NCBI RefSeq assembly: GCF_902459465.1
Contig: NC_047073.1
Location: 5,146,001-5,210,000 of the forward strand
DNA: 64,000 nt
Direction: 5' to 3'
From: Asterias rubens
Lineage: Eukaryota > Echinodermata > Asteroidea > Forcipulatida > Asteriidae
The notes under the pieces were generated by a model. That model made no database searches and had not been told where the DNA came from. It was given only the letters and a program-made list of their open reading frames with translations. Each line of letters starts with the position of its first letter. Position 1 is the stretch's first letter. The translations under genes and the position numbers were made by a program. This document shows, piece after piece, positions 46,301 to 56,000 of the stretch.

Positions 46301-48189
46301 ACCTACATGTATCATATGAGGTTACGGGAGACGATAGCAGACGAAACTGAAATACATGTAGTTCTAGGTGTAGAGTGTAACCCATTTGGTGATTTGACAC
46401 GGAATGACCCTATTACAAAGCACACATAGTACATGTATGTCGAAAGACAACACGGCGAATATTTCCGTTTGTTACTAAATTCGGGGTAAAAAACACCTTT
46501 TACACCTTTTTACAGTTAAAAATACAATTTTTTCAACAGTTTGTAAATGATTTAGATGCATATGACTCTTTAGTTGCGGCATAGCCGGAGGGTTACGAGT
46601 CATTCGCAATCGATGCAGGGCGAAATATTTTAGTCAACAGATTTGCTCATTTGTTACCACTTTCAAAAATCATGACACAAATTCTATGAACACGAACTTA
46701 ATCCTCAATGTGTAATGAATAACATTCAAAAACACAATTGAGAAAATATATGGAAAAAAGGACAAAAGCTTACCAGATCCCGGGAGCGAAACTGTCACAA
46801 ATTTCCCAGGTTCTATTTTTGAACCTGGCACTGGTTACCAAGCGCTGAACCCAAGCGCTGAACCCAACCGCAGGTACTAGCCAATTGAATTGACGACCTG
46901 CCGACCAAGCCGCAGCAGAGTTTGACTAAACCATTCTGTAAAAGGGGTGTTACAAGGGGTGCTGCAGTGCGCTAAGTGAGTGAACAGCGGGCATAGTAAA
47001 CGAACAGCGCACACGCACTGCCGTGCTGCCTTATAACACCCCTTTTACAGAATGGTTTAGTCCAACAGCAATGAACATCGGGAAGTCACAAAACAGGTTC
47101 AAAATAGAACCTGGGAAATTTGTGACTGTTTCGCTCCGGGATCTGGTAAGTTTTTGTCCTTTTTTTCAAAATATTTCTCAATGGTGTTTTAAATGTTATT
47201 CATTAGATGTTGGATTAAGGTTGTGTCCATAATAGAGCTTGTGTCATGATTTTCGAAAGGGGTAAAAATTTAGCAAATCTGCAAATCCCTGCACAGATTG
47301 TGTATGACTCGTAACCCTCCGGCTCCGCCGTCAGCAGGAGGGTTACGTTATCGCAACTAACGACTTTTGTGCACATATTTAACAGTTGAATTATGTTCAA
47401 ATGTTCTGTTAAAGTGCATTTAAAAATTGTTGTCGTGAGTTGTCGTGAGGGGTCGTGAGTTGTCGGTATTTAGTGCGACCACTTTACCACTACACTACAA
47501 ATGTCCAAAACCAACGATTACAAAATTGAACTTGCCCACCTGTCCCTGTGTGTGACTGTGGGGCTAGCATAGAAGAACCAGGTAGCTTATTAAAAACAAT
47601 ATAAGAAACAACATTGTACCTCCACCATGCCATGCTCGTTAGATCAAAAAGTGAAAAGGGGAGCAATTCCTGTATCCATAAAAAAATCCTGCGGAAAGGT
47701 TTCCGTATGGCGCCACCACTTTTTCATTCGAAATAAAATAATATAGTATCTAATTTACCTGATTGATATATCCCTTTTTGTAAAAATGAGTGAAAAAGTG
47801 GTGGCGCCATACGGAAAGTTATCTAATCATGCCAACTCAAATGATTTCTGACTAACGACTCAGCTAGTCAGGTCAGAATGGGATCAGATTGCCAGTGCCA
47901 CCATCCACCACTTTACTTTTTCAACAATCGTCGGTATCTAATTAACTCAAAATATTATCTTCAATTTGTGTAAAAACGAGTTGAAAAGTGGCGGCAGTAT
48001 ACGGAAATCTTTCACACATCACAGCGCTATGAAAAATGTAACTGTCGGAAATACAGGACCTTGGCATCGTAAACACACTGCATTATCAACAAAACTCATT
48101 GACTAGCGGAGTATGGCCACGGCAAAATAATGTTGACCTCCTATCGAGTTATTTGCACATAAAATCTCACCTTTATCCGATTCAGCCAT
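25317..48189 (-). CDS. YTHDC1: YTH domain-containing protein 1, nuclear m6A reader
   Basis: Eighteen coding exons join in frame to 766 residues: 48171-48189, 44256-44351, 42784-43343, 41469-41508, 39856-40086, 39015-39110, 37898-37948, 37424-37521, 36033-36141, 35125-35242, 34649-34733, 33586-33722, 28817-28884, 28361-28388, 28130-28172, 26489-26569, 25664-25993 and 25317-25427. The order is: acidic N-terminus (MAESDK...), Lys/Thr-rich basic region (residues 39-225), acidic region with FDTRSEASS, the [12 protein letters not shown] motif, the YTH domain (about 367-512), a Pro/Met-rich part, an Arg-Asp repeat and an SR tail. The cage residues W400, W451 and L462 keep the spacing of human W377, W428 and L439. 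Human YTHDC1 (727 residues) reads m6A in the nucleus and influences splicing, export and chromatin. Introns hold many MITEs and an antisense THAP exon. The polyadenylation site was not identified. Confidence 0.97.
25664..25993 (-). other. YTHDC1: Arg-Asp repeat exon of YTHDC1
   Basis: A 330-base exon encoding a His/Pro/Met-rich start ([17 protein letters not shown]) followed by about 65 residues of RD/RE repeats. It matches the low-complexity C-terminal Arg-Asp/Glu region of vertebrate YTHDC1. The plus-strand frames over this exon (25520-26001) are shadows. Confidence 0.9.
26145..26487. mobile_element. TTAA MITE, subfamily A, abutting a splice donor
   Basis: Left end ATAGGCACTGGACACCTTTG, right end CAATAGTGTCCAGTG. 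The last terminal bases (normally CCTTTAA) are replaced by AACTTAC, which is the YTHDC1 donor read on the minus strand (GTAAGTT). Confidence 0.8.
26753..27084. mobile_element. TTAA MITE, subfamily A
   Basis: Ends AAAGGCAGTGGACACTATTG and GTGTCCACTGTCTTTAA. An internal part near the left is deleted. It lies in the YTHDC1 intron between exons 15 and 16. Confidence 0.8.
27085..28129. other. YTHDC1 intron 15, mostly unique
   Basis: No further exon recognised. At 27775-27850 a minus-strand B box (GGTTCGAATCCCACTCGGG) marks a probable tRNA-derived SINE fragment. Confidence 0.45.
28885..29316. other. YTHDC1 intron 12, left part, no gene seen
   Basis: Plus-strand frames at 28934-29210 have no splice context. 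The sequence is AT-rich and apparently non-coding. Confidence 0.45.
29317..29700. mobile_element. TTAA MITE, subfamily A
   Basis: Complete copy: TTTAAAGACAGTGGACACTA to GTGTCCACTGCCTTTAA, TTAA at both ends. Confidence 0.9.
29701..31897. other. YTHDC1 intron 12, middle, no gene seen
   Basis: Contains a poly-T run near 30083-30101. Several short frames exist but none has a partner exon or known domain. Possible old repeats could not be assigned. Confidence 0.4.
31898..32849. mobile_element. hAT-like non-autonomous DNA transposon
   Basis: Terminal inverted repeats CAGGGCTCGAATTT (31903) and AAATTCGAGCCCTG (to 32844), flanked by the 5-base direct repeat CCGGG. Subterminal GGTCCAGTAAA and GGTCTTGTGG motifs occur in inverted orientation at both ends. 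About 940 bases without a transposase frame. Relics of the family lie at 11078-11170 and 41745-42430. Confidence 0.8.
32850..33585. other. YTHDC1 intron 12, right part, with readthrough frame
   Basis: The frame of exon 12 stays open for 59 codons past its donor, to a stop at 33408-33410. This would be used if the intron were retained. Otherwise no gene is seen. Confidence 0.5.
33971..34313. mobile_element. TTAA MITE, subfamily B
   Basis: Second copy of the 640-979 element: TTAAAGCCATTATACACTTT at the left and GTGTCCACTGGCTTTAA at the right. It lies in YTHDC1 intron 11. Confidence 0.8.
35326..35925. mobile_element. 600-bp element with 25-bp terminal inverted repeats
   Basis: AAAACCCACCCGTATACACT at the left and AGTGTATACGGGTGGGTTTT at the right. 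A second inner copy of the end (GTGTATACGGTTGGGTGG) lies near 35861. No coding frame. It fills most of YTHDC1 intron 9. Confidence 0.75.
36322..36650. mobile_element. Diverged TTAA MITE, subfamily C
   Basis: Starts TTTAAAGGAACAGTACAAAA and shares the ACAGATTTACATAAAAC block with 36912-37336. The right end is unclear. Confidence 0.5.
36912..37336. mobile_element. TTAA MITE, subfamily C
   Basis: TTAA at both ends. The two halves are long inverted copies, with ATGTCCACAGATTTACGTTA on the left and TAAATCTGTGGAGATTTT on the right, and a centre with ACCAGTTATGC. A near relative is at 43722-44153. Confidence 0.75.
37567..37860. mobile_element. TTAA MITE, subfamily A, 3' truncated
   Basis: Starts AAGGCACTGGACACTATTGG and ends at TTCACAGGTGTGG, losing its right terminus. 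It makes up about 290 of the 376 bases of YTHDC1 intron 7. Confidence 0.8.
37949..39014. repeat. Low-order AT-rich repeats in YTHDC1 intron 6
   Basis: The phrases AAATGCAGTTCTA, GTACACAGAA and TACAAGCACATGTACA recur five or more times between about 38090 and 38800, at roughly 90-130 base spacing. This is a degenerate tandem array without coding meaning. Confidence 0.65.
39361..39540. mobile_element. Foldback MITE with CTAACTTAGGA blocks
   Basis: CAGCCGTCGATTTCACCAAA at the left and TTTCGTGAAATCGGCTGCAG at the right are near complements. The interior shares CCTAACTTAGGA with the element at 1247-1397. It abuts the 5'-truncated MITE that follows. Confidence 0.7.
39541..39829. mobile_element. 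TTAA MITE, subfamily A, 5' truncated
   Basis: Begins inside the family at AAACGGCTCTCTCTGAAGTG and ends GAGTCCAGTGTCTTTAA, 26 bases from the donor of YTHDC1 exon 5. Confidence 0.8.
40407..40751 (+). pseudogene. THAP zinc-finger exon with a +1 frameshift
   Basis: The frame from ATG 40407 encodes an N-terminal THAP domain. Zinc ligands are C5, C10, C54 and H57, with the conserved P24, W33 and F58. THAP domains bind specific DNA and occur in transcription factors and in P-element-type transposases. The first frame stops at TGA 40620-40622. One base further on, in the +1 frame from 40621, the protein continues with the hallmark AVPTIF box and a basic region, up to a good donor (GG|GTAAGT) at 40751. 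So a single extra T in the TTTT run breaks the domain. This may be a pseudogene, an assembly error in a homopolymer, or a programmed shift. No downstream exon was found. It lies antisense in YTHDC1 intron 4. Confidence 0.75.
40752..41468. other. YTHDC1 intron 4, remainder
   Basis: No downstream THAP exon could be placed with confidence. A CTCF-like motif reads on the minus strand near 41167-41187 (GAGAGGGCGCTG). Confidence 0.4.
41559..41692. mobile_element. TTAA MITE with CGAGTCACACTGCAGCG ends
   Basis: TTAA on both sides. Inverted ends are AAAGGCCGAGTCACACTGCA and TGCAGTGTGACACGGCCTT, about 30 bases. It is a separate short family. Confidence 0.85.
41745..42430. mobile_element. hAT-like relic with a nested element
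   Basis: The outer ends (CACTGGATTGCAGCCCTGAA; AGACAAGTCCAGTGGTCTT) match the 31898-32849 family. Between about 41800 and 42378 sits another element with repeated CCGGATATTCG motifs and ends like GCTGGGCTAATAGTGAAAT and ATTCGCCCAGGCCTAGC. This is a transposon inside a transposon. Confidence 0.6.
42431..42783. other. YTHDC1 intron 3, right part
   Basis: AT-rich sequence with no gene or repeat recognised, next to the donor of the large Lys-rich exon. Confidence 0.4.
43540..43721. mobile_element. Half copy of TTAA MITE, subfamily C
   Basis: AATTATTTTAGCATGTAAAA and CTCATTTCTCAAAACTACAG match the right half of the adjacent complete copy, which begins at the next TTAA. Confidence 0.6.
43722..44153. 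mobile_element. TTAA MITE, subfamily C
   Basis: Starts TTTAAAGGGTCTACATGTAT. Its two halves are inverted copies (ATGTCCACAGATATGCATTA; TAATGTAAATTTGTGTACAT). The right end runs into an AGCTCTATGAAATTGGGTCC fragment of the 21425 family. Confidence 0.7.
44590..44946. mobile_element. 357-bp element with 35-bp inverted ends
   Basis: GATCCTTGTCATTTGAT near the left and ATCAAATGACAAGGAT near the right extend as complements to GTATAACTGACAT / GTGTCAGTTATATA. It has no coding frame and lies in YTHDC1 intron 1. Confidence 0.75.
45066..46116. mobile_element. hAT-like element, 1.04 kb, 5-bp duplication
   Basis: Inverted ends CAGTGTTCTCCA (45071) and TGGAGAACACTG (to 46111), flanked on both sides by CATGT. 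The left arm has three or four copies of GGCCGCCCTGC. The short frames inside are not transposase-like. It lies in YTHDC1 intron 1. Confidence 0.75.
46560..47352. mobile_element. Large inverted repeat, about 250-bp arms
   Basis: CCGGAGGGTTACGAGTCAT on the left returns inverted as ATGACTCGTAACCCTCCGG on the right. Inner blocks (ACAAATTTCCCAGGTTCTAT; CCATTCTGTAAAAGGGGTGT) also return inverted. The arms are perhaps 85 percent complementary. It lies in YTHDC1 intron 1. Confidence 0.75.
47700..47817. mobile_element. 118-bp MITE with 27-bp perfect inverted ends
   Basis: TTTCCGTATGGCGCCACCAC and GTGGTGGCGCCATACGGAAA. A degenerate second copy lies at about 47905-48010. Confidence 0.85.
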
Positions 48190-48400
48190 GGTTTTTGGAT
48201 GACCTCGACGTCTGGTTGAGTTCACTAGCCTAAACCAAATCGCTTAATTCAACCAGGACCGGCTCTCATCATTCGTAGACCTTTCAGAAGAAAAAAAACG
48301 TGCTCTGAAAGAAACTGACGGACGCCGTGTACTTTGCAAAATGGCGTCTTGCAACTACGTCACACAACGTCACGAACTGCTAGCCCAATTTAGACTCGTT
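48190..48400 (-). promoter_or_regulatory. YTHDC1: YTHDC1 5' UTR and promoter region
   Basis: The start ATG at 48189 is followed by a 19-base coding exon. Upstream there are two CRE-like half sites (TACGTCA, ACGTCACG, 48357-48373) and a YY1-type motif AAAATGGCGTC (48338-48348) on the plus strand. GC content rises here. No TATA box was seen, which suits a broadly expressed gene. The transcription start is not determined. Confidence 0.45.
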
Positions 48401-48806
48401 GCTAGTCGCATGACGGGTAGTGCAGCGCAGCGGGGTTTAGGGCGAGAAGGGGAGGTGGTGGGGGGGGGGGGGGCAGAAATAGATCATGTGTTGACGGCCC
48501 CTTGGTGAACGGCAGAGAAGAAAAAGAATCAAGATTATTACGGGTAACCCTGATGCATTCACGCATAGCCAACAGGTTCAGGGCAAAGGTCAAATGACTC
48601 TGTTTCCCCAACAGAAGGCAGCAAAGCAAACAAATTTACAAAAAAAAACTTGTGAGCGGACCAGCTGCCCCGATGGCCCACTTTCCCCAACCTCCCCTAT
48701 ATAGGGACTCTACCAAGATGGCTGCTTTTCTAAATTATAATTCAAAGCATGCAGGGGTATTTTTGTTCGGGATGGCCGTAGCTCAATTGGCCTACTACGA
48801 ACCTCA
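48401..48806. other. Intergenic, upstream of YTHDC1
   Basis: Contains a purine/G run near 48450-48475. No gene seen. Confidence 0.4.
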
Positions 48807-49194
48807 TTAAAGGCAGTGGACACTATTGGTAATTGTCAAAGACCAGTCTTCTCACTTGTTGTTTCTCAACATATGCATAAAATAACAAACCTGTGAAAAT
48901 TTGAGCTCAATCGGTCATCGAACTTCCGAGATAATAATGAAAGAAAAAATACCCTTGTATCACGAAGTTGTGTACGTTTAGATAGTTGATTTCGAGACCT
49001 CAAGTTCTAAACTTGAGGTCTCGAAATCAAATTCGTGGAAAATTACTTCTCTCTCGAAAACTATGGCACTTCAGAGAGAGCCATTTCTCACAATGTTTTA
49101 TACCATCAACCTCTCCCCATTATACTGGGCACCAAGTAAGGTTGTATGCTAATAATTATTTTGAGTGATTACCAATAGTGTCCACTGCCTTTAA
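48807..49194. mobile_element. TTAA MITE, subfamily A
   Basis: Complete, well-kept copy from ATTAAAGGCAGTGGACACTA to GTGTCCACTGCCTTTAA, with the central GAGACCTCAAGTTCTAAACT palindrome. Confidence 0.9.
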
Positions 49195-52077
49195 ATTTAC
49201 GCAAAGCCTGAAATGTTACCCAGGCCAGTACTGTACATCTTGTATTTGTATTCTGTTGTGTTTTTCTATAGCGCTTAGGGACATGTTTAATTAATATACA
49301 AGAAAGGTTAATTATTGTTATTATTTTGTATCATAATGTTATACTGAGCGACACATTTTCATACCAAAACTGCACCCTCTTCTTTTTAACACAATAATGA
49401 AGAGCTTTACAACTTCTGCTGCAAAAGCCCACGAGCTACCGCCCAAGGACAAAACAAAAAGGGGAAAATAAAAGGACTCCATTATTCTTAAGACCTTGCT
49501 CCACAAGCAACTTTGTGTACAAAGTCTATGGGAAAATCTTAAGAACAGGGACTATGGAAAAAATAAAAGATGTCTCTATAACAGGGATGCATAAATTTGA
49601 GGTGCCCCCTTTAATATTATACGGGGAACCGTATAACGTGATCGCGCCCTCTTTTGAACCATGCATCCTCCTTCAGCCCATGTTTCCATTTATTTGTGGA
49701 AAGAATCTCTACCGAATATTATTTGTCTGGGACACCGTGCAGGTAGCGAATGGGAACAAAAACTCAAATTAAACCGGTATAACTAATTCCTCGCTTGACG
49801 AGTATAGAAATGATCAAGCCGTCTAGTTTGCAGCTTGTCTTATCATCGCCTGCTATCGACTCTACTTTTGTTGACATGCTGCCACAAGGGGTCGATTAAA
49901 ACATTGCCTCACCCACCCCCTTAGATAAGTGGAATGCTCCAGTAGAGGATACCAGGGAATATGAACCACTCCATATCATTGTTTAATACTGTTCGCCAGT
50001 TACTGCCTCTTGCTGCTAGCTTAGTCATCTGAAGATGATTTTTGTTGTTTTATGAACTCCACACAAGGGTGTGTGTTAAATTGACTCTATGTGCATTTGT
50101 TGCAGAAACTGGTGTGTTCAAATTTACAAAATGGGTGTTGTCAAAAGAATAAAAATTTACACCAAAGTGTGTTAAAACAACACCAGCTATACTGGCAGTT
50201 GTTACATAGTGTTTTTTCGACAATGTTTTGTGTACAATTTTAATCTTGTGTGAGTATGTATTTGTGAAAACGCCTTTGGTTTGAATTTCAACACCCCACT
50301 TTCTGCAGTGTATAAAACAGTTTTTCTTTTCTTTGTTAAAAAATTAACAACAAAATCATAATAAAAATACTGCAGTGCAACGTTATATCATTTTGAATAG
50401 CTACAGCATAATTTTATTGTAAAACACAATATTATTTACGATTCGTATGTAATTTAAGTAACTGATGTAAAACAGGGGGAATCAACTACGATTTTAAACT
50501 GACATCAACCTCGAAGGCAAATTGTTTTTTTTTAAATACTTTTTTAACAATAGGTCTCATTTTTATTTCGCAAATCAAAGAAAGTACGTAATGTATCCTC
50601 CCTCAAAATTGAGCTAATACTCACTGTTAAAAGGAGCTCAGTCTAATTAGTGGTATTAATTAATTTAGAAATAAATGTTAAATTGAATAACAGAGAGGTG
50701 TTCCCACACAGTGAACACGAAAATGGTCAGATTCTGTTTACATTGTCAATAATGTAATTGGGAATAACAGTACATTTTATTCAAATCTATAGTCATAAAT
50801 AAATTGTGCAAATTAGTGTCTACTTTTACATTTTTACCTTCAACGCAACTCTACTAACAGTGAGCATCTACTCCACACGGGTTATTTACAGGCAAACCAG
50901 TCCCATGCACTCTCCAAGAAGAAAATAACATCCACATTTCCAGTTTCAAGACTCTGGCTGAAAATATTTCGTGTGCGATGGCGTGTAGTGCAAAATGATT
51001 GCCTCCAATTGTTATGCAAATTGACTCGTGAGACAACTTGCACATTTTTAAAAGAGGCAAGTTACGTAATGAACAGGTATTCCACTATTGCGAGTGAGCC
51101 GAAAATGCTTTAAATTCACGGCTTTACGGAAAGGAATGTCATTTTGGCCGTTTACTAATGTGGTTGTTGTGGTGTGGAAAAGTCAATGGTCAACTTAGAT
51201 TGTGATCGAACAAGTAATCTGTTTATCTGACCGAGTTTTGCCATAACTTCTCGTCTATGATTGACAAAATCCAGCAAATATGTTTTGATTTGATGTATAG
51301 GCCTAATTAAATAAGTCTATCATTAAATAATTAACAGTAATTACAGTGTAATAATCACAACCCCATACCGACTATTAGTGGAGGGGTTACCAAGATCACA
51401 AACTGAGTGAAGCCACGTTGAGTCGCCATTATTTTTACCACTCAACTGTACGTGTAAATGATATTTACTGGAGATATAATTCCCGATTATTATTAGCACA
51501 GTTGTAATGTGCTCCTGCTGAGCAGAGTTTAAACATGGCGACCTAGTGGCTTCAATGTTGCATCCAATGTACACCCTCTGTTCGTCCCAATAGTTTGCAT
51601 TCAGTTAACCTGTTTAAAAAACAACTGGCAACAATGTTCATAGTACATGCAACGTGTATGTAAGCTTATTTAAATAGTGCAAAAAAGTAGGGTGCTTAAA
51701 AAATGCGTTGGTCGATGAGTTTTATTCCCCAACAATTTGAGACGGTTGTGTAAATGTTTTTTTCCAATGTTTTTTTGCAGGGCGCCTCCAGGCGGCCATG
51801 ATGGTATCATCACCCGTTATGGTTTGCGAACAAGGTGCTGCAGGGACTCAATTATGAGAGTGTTTGGCGTATACGTTTCTTTGGCATAGCATTAAAGCTT
51901 TATTTAACAATATCTTGTCTTTCCGGCAAAAAATATGCCATATTATATTTATGCCGGTTCTCGGCTAAGTAAATATAAAGCGTCCTAAAGTAGCTTTGTG
52001 TATCTCCATGGTGTATCGGCTTTTTTATTGTTTTAAACCGACAATCAATGGTTGATATTTTAGTAATATCATATCAA
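49195..52077. other. Intergenic, no gene seen
   Basis: AT-rich sequence with no supported exon. Frames at 49515-49772 and 51341-51574 have no recognisable motif. Old repeats probably remain but could not be assigned. Confidence 0.45.
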
Positions 52078-52239
52078 TAGACCTGATGCACTGACGTCAT
52101 CCAACCGCCATCTTTAGAGGTAAACCGATGGTGAAACAATAGCGTACGGACTTGTACAGGTCAATATTAACAAGAACCTCATTTTAATCTCTACGCGAGA
52201 TGGCGCCCTTCTCAAGTGACGTCATGCGCATAAGGTCTA
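52078..52239. mobile_element. MITE with TAGACC/GGTCTA ends
   Basis: TAGACCTGATGCACTGACGTCA at the left end is the complement, with a few mismatches, of TGACGTCATGCGCATAAGGTCTA at the right. The inner GCCATCTTTAGAGG / CTCTACGCGAGATGGC pair is shared with 25071-25232. Confidence 0.75.
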
Positions 52240-53059
52240 ATGATGCTTCACTTCAACCTCTTGGATATATACAAAATAATTTTTAAGAACTCTGACCCGC
52301 TTTTTGTCTTTTTTGTTTCTACTCTCTCTGTCTGTTGGCGGCGCTATTTTCATCACAAGCTTCTAAAATGTGAATCTCGGAACCAAGTTGTTTAATTCCG
52401 GTGTGTACTACTCCTGTCTTATTTGCATAAACGATCACTTAAAAACTGCCTTACTTTCACAATGTTGACTTTTCCTGTGCATTATTCAACAATTATATTT
52501 ACAATAAATGTTTATATCAATATTGTTTTAAAATTAGACGAGTCTTCTTCAAACATAAATCCACGAGGATTTTACGTGGAGAAAAAAAATACATATTTTT
52601 GTATATTCAAGTCTGTAATATAAACTTCTGAACATTTTGTAATTGATTCTGATTCGGTCAGATAGTTAGCATTCCCTTTAAAACGTGTTGTTAAATCAAA
52701 GAAACTAGTATTTTAAAGTAATTAAAACTATGTTGCTTATTCGTAGATATTTAATTATTGTGTTATCTCCTTCTTGATGTGTTGTTTTATAAACCATTTG
52801 ATTAAACAACAACATTTTCAAAAAAGAAAGAAATCAAGTTCGTTCAAGGATTGATAAATTAATTATCAGTCTGGATTCAACAACAAAAAAAACAAGAAGA
52901 TTTGTTTCCAACCCACCCGGAAAAACAATGGAAGGAAAAATCATTTTCCGGTCAAAGGTCAGGTCAAGACATTGAGGTTTTAGTGGGTCGAGGATTTTTA
53001 TTGGTCAGAATTGTACAGCCTGTTCACTTTGTAGCCATCTGCTGATAGGTCGGCTGTCC
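52240..53059. other. 3' flank of the cysteine-rich gene
   Basis: AT-rich sequence. A plus-strand TTTATT (minus AATAAA) for the gene at 53060 was not placed with confidence. No other gene seen. Confidence 0.4.
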
Positions 53060-56000
53060 TCATTGGCTCATGGATTGTTGTTCCCTTTCTAGGCAGTTGA
53101 TGGCGCAATCGGACTTCTTGGCTTTGCAAAGAGAATGGCACGGTTCGCTGTCACTTCCGCAGATCATCTCGCAGTTGATCTGATGTTTAATGCACTCCGT
53201 GATGAAACACTCTGATGGATGAATGAATACAAGAATCAATTAACAAGATGAATGAATTTAATATGAATAAATAAATCATTGTACATTGTAGAAGAAGAGA
53301 AAAAAAAGTTCAAACTTGCAGTTTTCACGAGTTTTTTTAAGTTTGCAAACGAAACGCTGAACAGCCAAACAGGCTCAGGAATGGTCAAAGATTGTGTTCT
53401 CTAAAAATGCACTACTGATCCTTGTTAACGGGACCTACGGATTAAAGTCATCCGAAGGACTAGCAATTATGGTAAAGTATTTTTCGCAAAAAAAAATACA
53501 CCAGGCTATGATCAGGCCCCAATGTCCTAAAGAGCTGATCCAGCACATAACGTAGCTTTAACAACAGTGCCTTATACCAGAAACCAGTCAAAATACCATT
53601 TTGTCCTGCTCATTTTTGCAAAGCAACAACAAAGTTTGAGCAATATTTTCTGCTTAAGCAGCTTTGAAGTTGGGCCCAGGACTTGATTCCCCTGCTGATC
53701 AGAAATACCAGCTCAACACAACAATGTTTACCAACAGCATAAGGTTCCCAGCCAAAATACGGTGTCACCTGTACAATGTATGACTGGTATCCTGTTTGAT
53801 AAGCATTATTTTCTGCTTAAGCAGGAAAGCAGCTCTTTAAAATTGGGCCCCGGGCTAGTACTCAAACCCCACTCTGCTAATCATAAATACACCAGCGCTC
53901 AGCATTTGCATTGCCCAGCCACGACAAGTCACACAGGGCCATGTTTTACACTGTAATAACAGTAAGGCTACCCTACGTGATTTGTATTTGACGACCGAGA
54001 GTTGAGCTATTTTTGAATCACAAGGCAATGCCCTCCTCATCTGCAGAGCCATAGAAAAAAGTATCTGCTGTATGCAGAGGGAAGTTTGTCTTTCCTCTTT
54101 TCTCTACGAATACATCAATTCCCACTTGCCCTTCCTGATCCCTAACCCTTCCTCTTCTAGTGTGTCAAGTGGTTATTCCAGTAAAACTGGCACACGACCT
54201 GAAGTAACGATGGGATTGGGGGGGGGGGGGCGTAGCATGTTTCGCTCCATTAAGACCCCTCTTGACTCCTATACAGTCCTTGATGGCAAGGGGACTGTTT
54301 TTTTAAGAATGGGTGGCCCCGGATTCTGATGCGGTCAGGGAGGACACACGAGTGGAGTCAATTGGAAATTACACCAACGAGTTTTTTTCTTCCCTTCTCT
54401 CTGACAATATCTATTCGCGTGTTTAGGGTGAAGGTTTGTGGTTTGGAATTCAAAATAGGGAATGTGGCACGTGATCGGCTGTTCGAGAGCTCTGCGTCTC
54501 TTTTTTAGGAACGTGCTTTACATGCTATTTTTGAACAATAATGTATTTCTATTTTTCTCGGTGACTGCTGTTTTTTCTAATTCAAAGCACATTTGAAGAG
54601 CTTTGAATTGGCTAGTTACACTCTAACAACAAAATTACTTTTAGATTTAATCCGGTTATGGAATAAACGTCTTATTGAATTTACATGAGTTGAATTGGTT
54701 CTCAGGGGGCCTGACCCATTTCAGGGTCACTGACCCGGAATATGCGCCCAAATGACCCACAAATATGGTTCAATGTGATACCAGGTCCGTGGACTTAATG
54801 GGAGACTTTGGGACGCTAGGTGGCAGCAGACTTACCAGGTATATTTCCATTGTTTACGTAGTTCTGAGCGTGCGCACATGACCGACAACAATGGATTTTA
54901 CCCGATAAATCTGCTGCCACCAAGCGTCCAAAAAGTCTCCAATTGGGTCATGCCTATATGATCCGAATCGATTTGTCAAGGTTGGGCCAATTTGATGTTA
55001 TTGAGAAAAACGAGTTTGTTCAACAACAAAATTACTTTTAACCTACCAGCTATATCGTCCGCTGAAGAAGCTCTGACGCAAACTGTTGTATCTGTGAAAT
55101 GACAAAACAAAATGATTAATAAAGTTATCATAACTCCCCAACACACATGGGCCAAGTTTCATGGCTCTGCTTACCGCAAGCACAGAATCGGCGCTTACGG
55201 AAGCAGGGAATTATGTGCTTACGGCAAGCGTATTTCACGTGCGTACTCCGCGTTACTAGGCATTCTACACTTACAAGGCTAGCGCAGAAATTTGGCGCTT
55301 GCACGTAAGCGGGGAATCATGATCGTAAGCGTAGAATTCGGCGGTAAGCAGAGCCATGACATTGGGCCATGGTGAGCCTCCATAGCTTCGTTTGTGCCGA
55401 TCTATGGATCGATGCAACACAACCCACGCCTATCCCGAATGGAGTTTAAAGTAATGAAATTTTCACAGTTGGTCAACTAGGAAGGTAGGTATATTATTAT
55501 TATTATTATCCTGGACAGCGTAATCTGGTTTGCATAGCCCAAGGATTGGGTTTCATGGAGAATGGGAAGGTTTAATTGAGCACTTACCCTTTAGACAATG
55601 TTTGCATTTGTTTTAAAGGCACTGAACACTATTGACCATTGCTCAAAATAACTGTTAGCATAAAAACTTACTTGGTAAAGCGCATTGGAGAGCTTTTGAT
55701 AGTAAAAATAAACATGTGAGAAACGGCTCCCTTTGAAGTAACGTGTTTTTTTAGAGAGATAATTTTAAACTCAAATAATAAAATATTTCAGGCTTGAAGC
55801 CTTTTGAGAATGTTGAGATACACCCAGTGAGAAGACTGGTCTTTGACAATTACCAACGTTGCCAGTGTCTTTAATTTATTATTTCATTGTGGCAAGTCAA
55901 TGTAAAGAGCTCTGTAAGAATTACGAAGATACAAAATAAAGCATTTCGGTATATAATTTCAGAAAAGAAAATAATCGATCTTTGGAAAATTTGTACGGTA

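Noticed and set aside
48341..48540. Plus-strand ATG in a YY1-like context upstream of YTHDC1
   Set aside because: The frame runs through a poly-G tract and has no supported product; better explained as a promoter motif.
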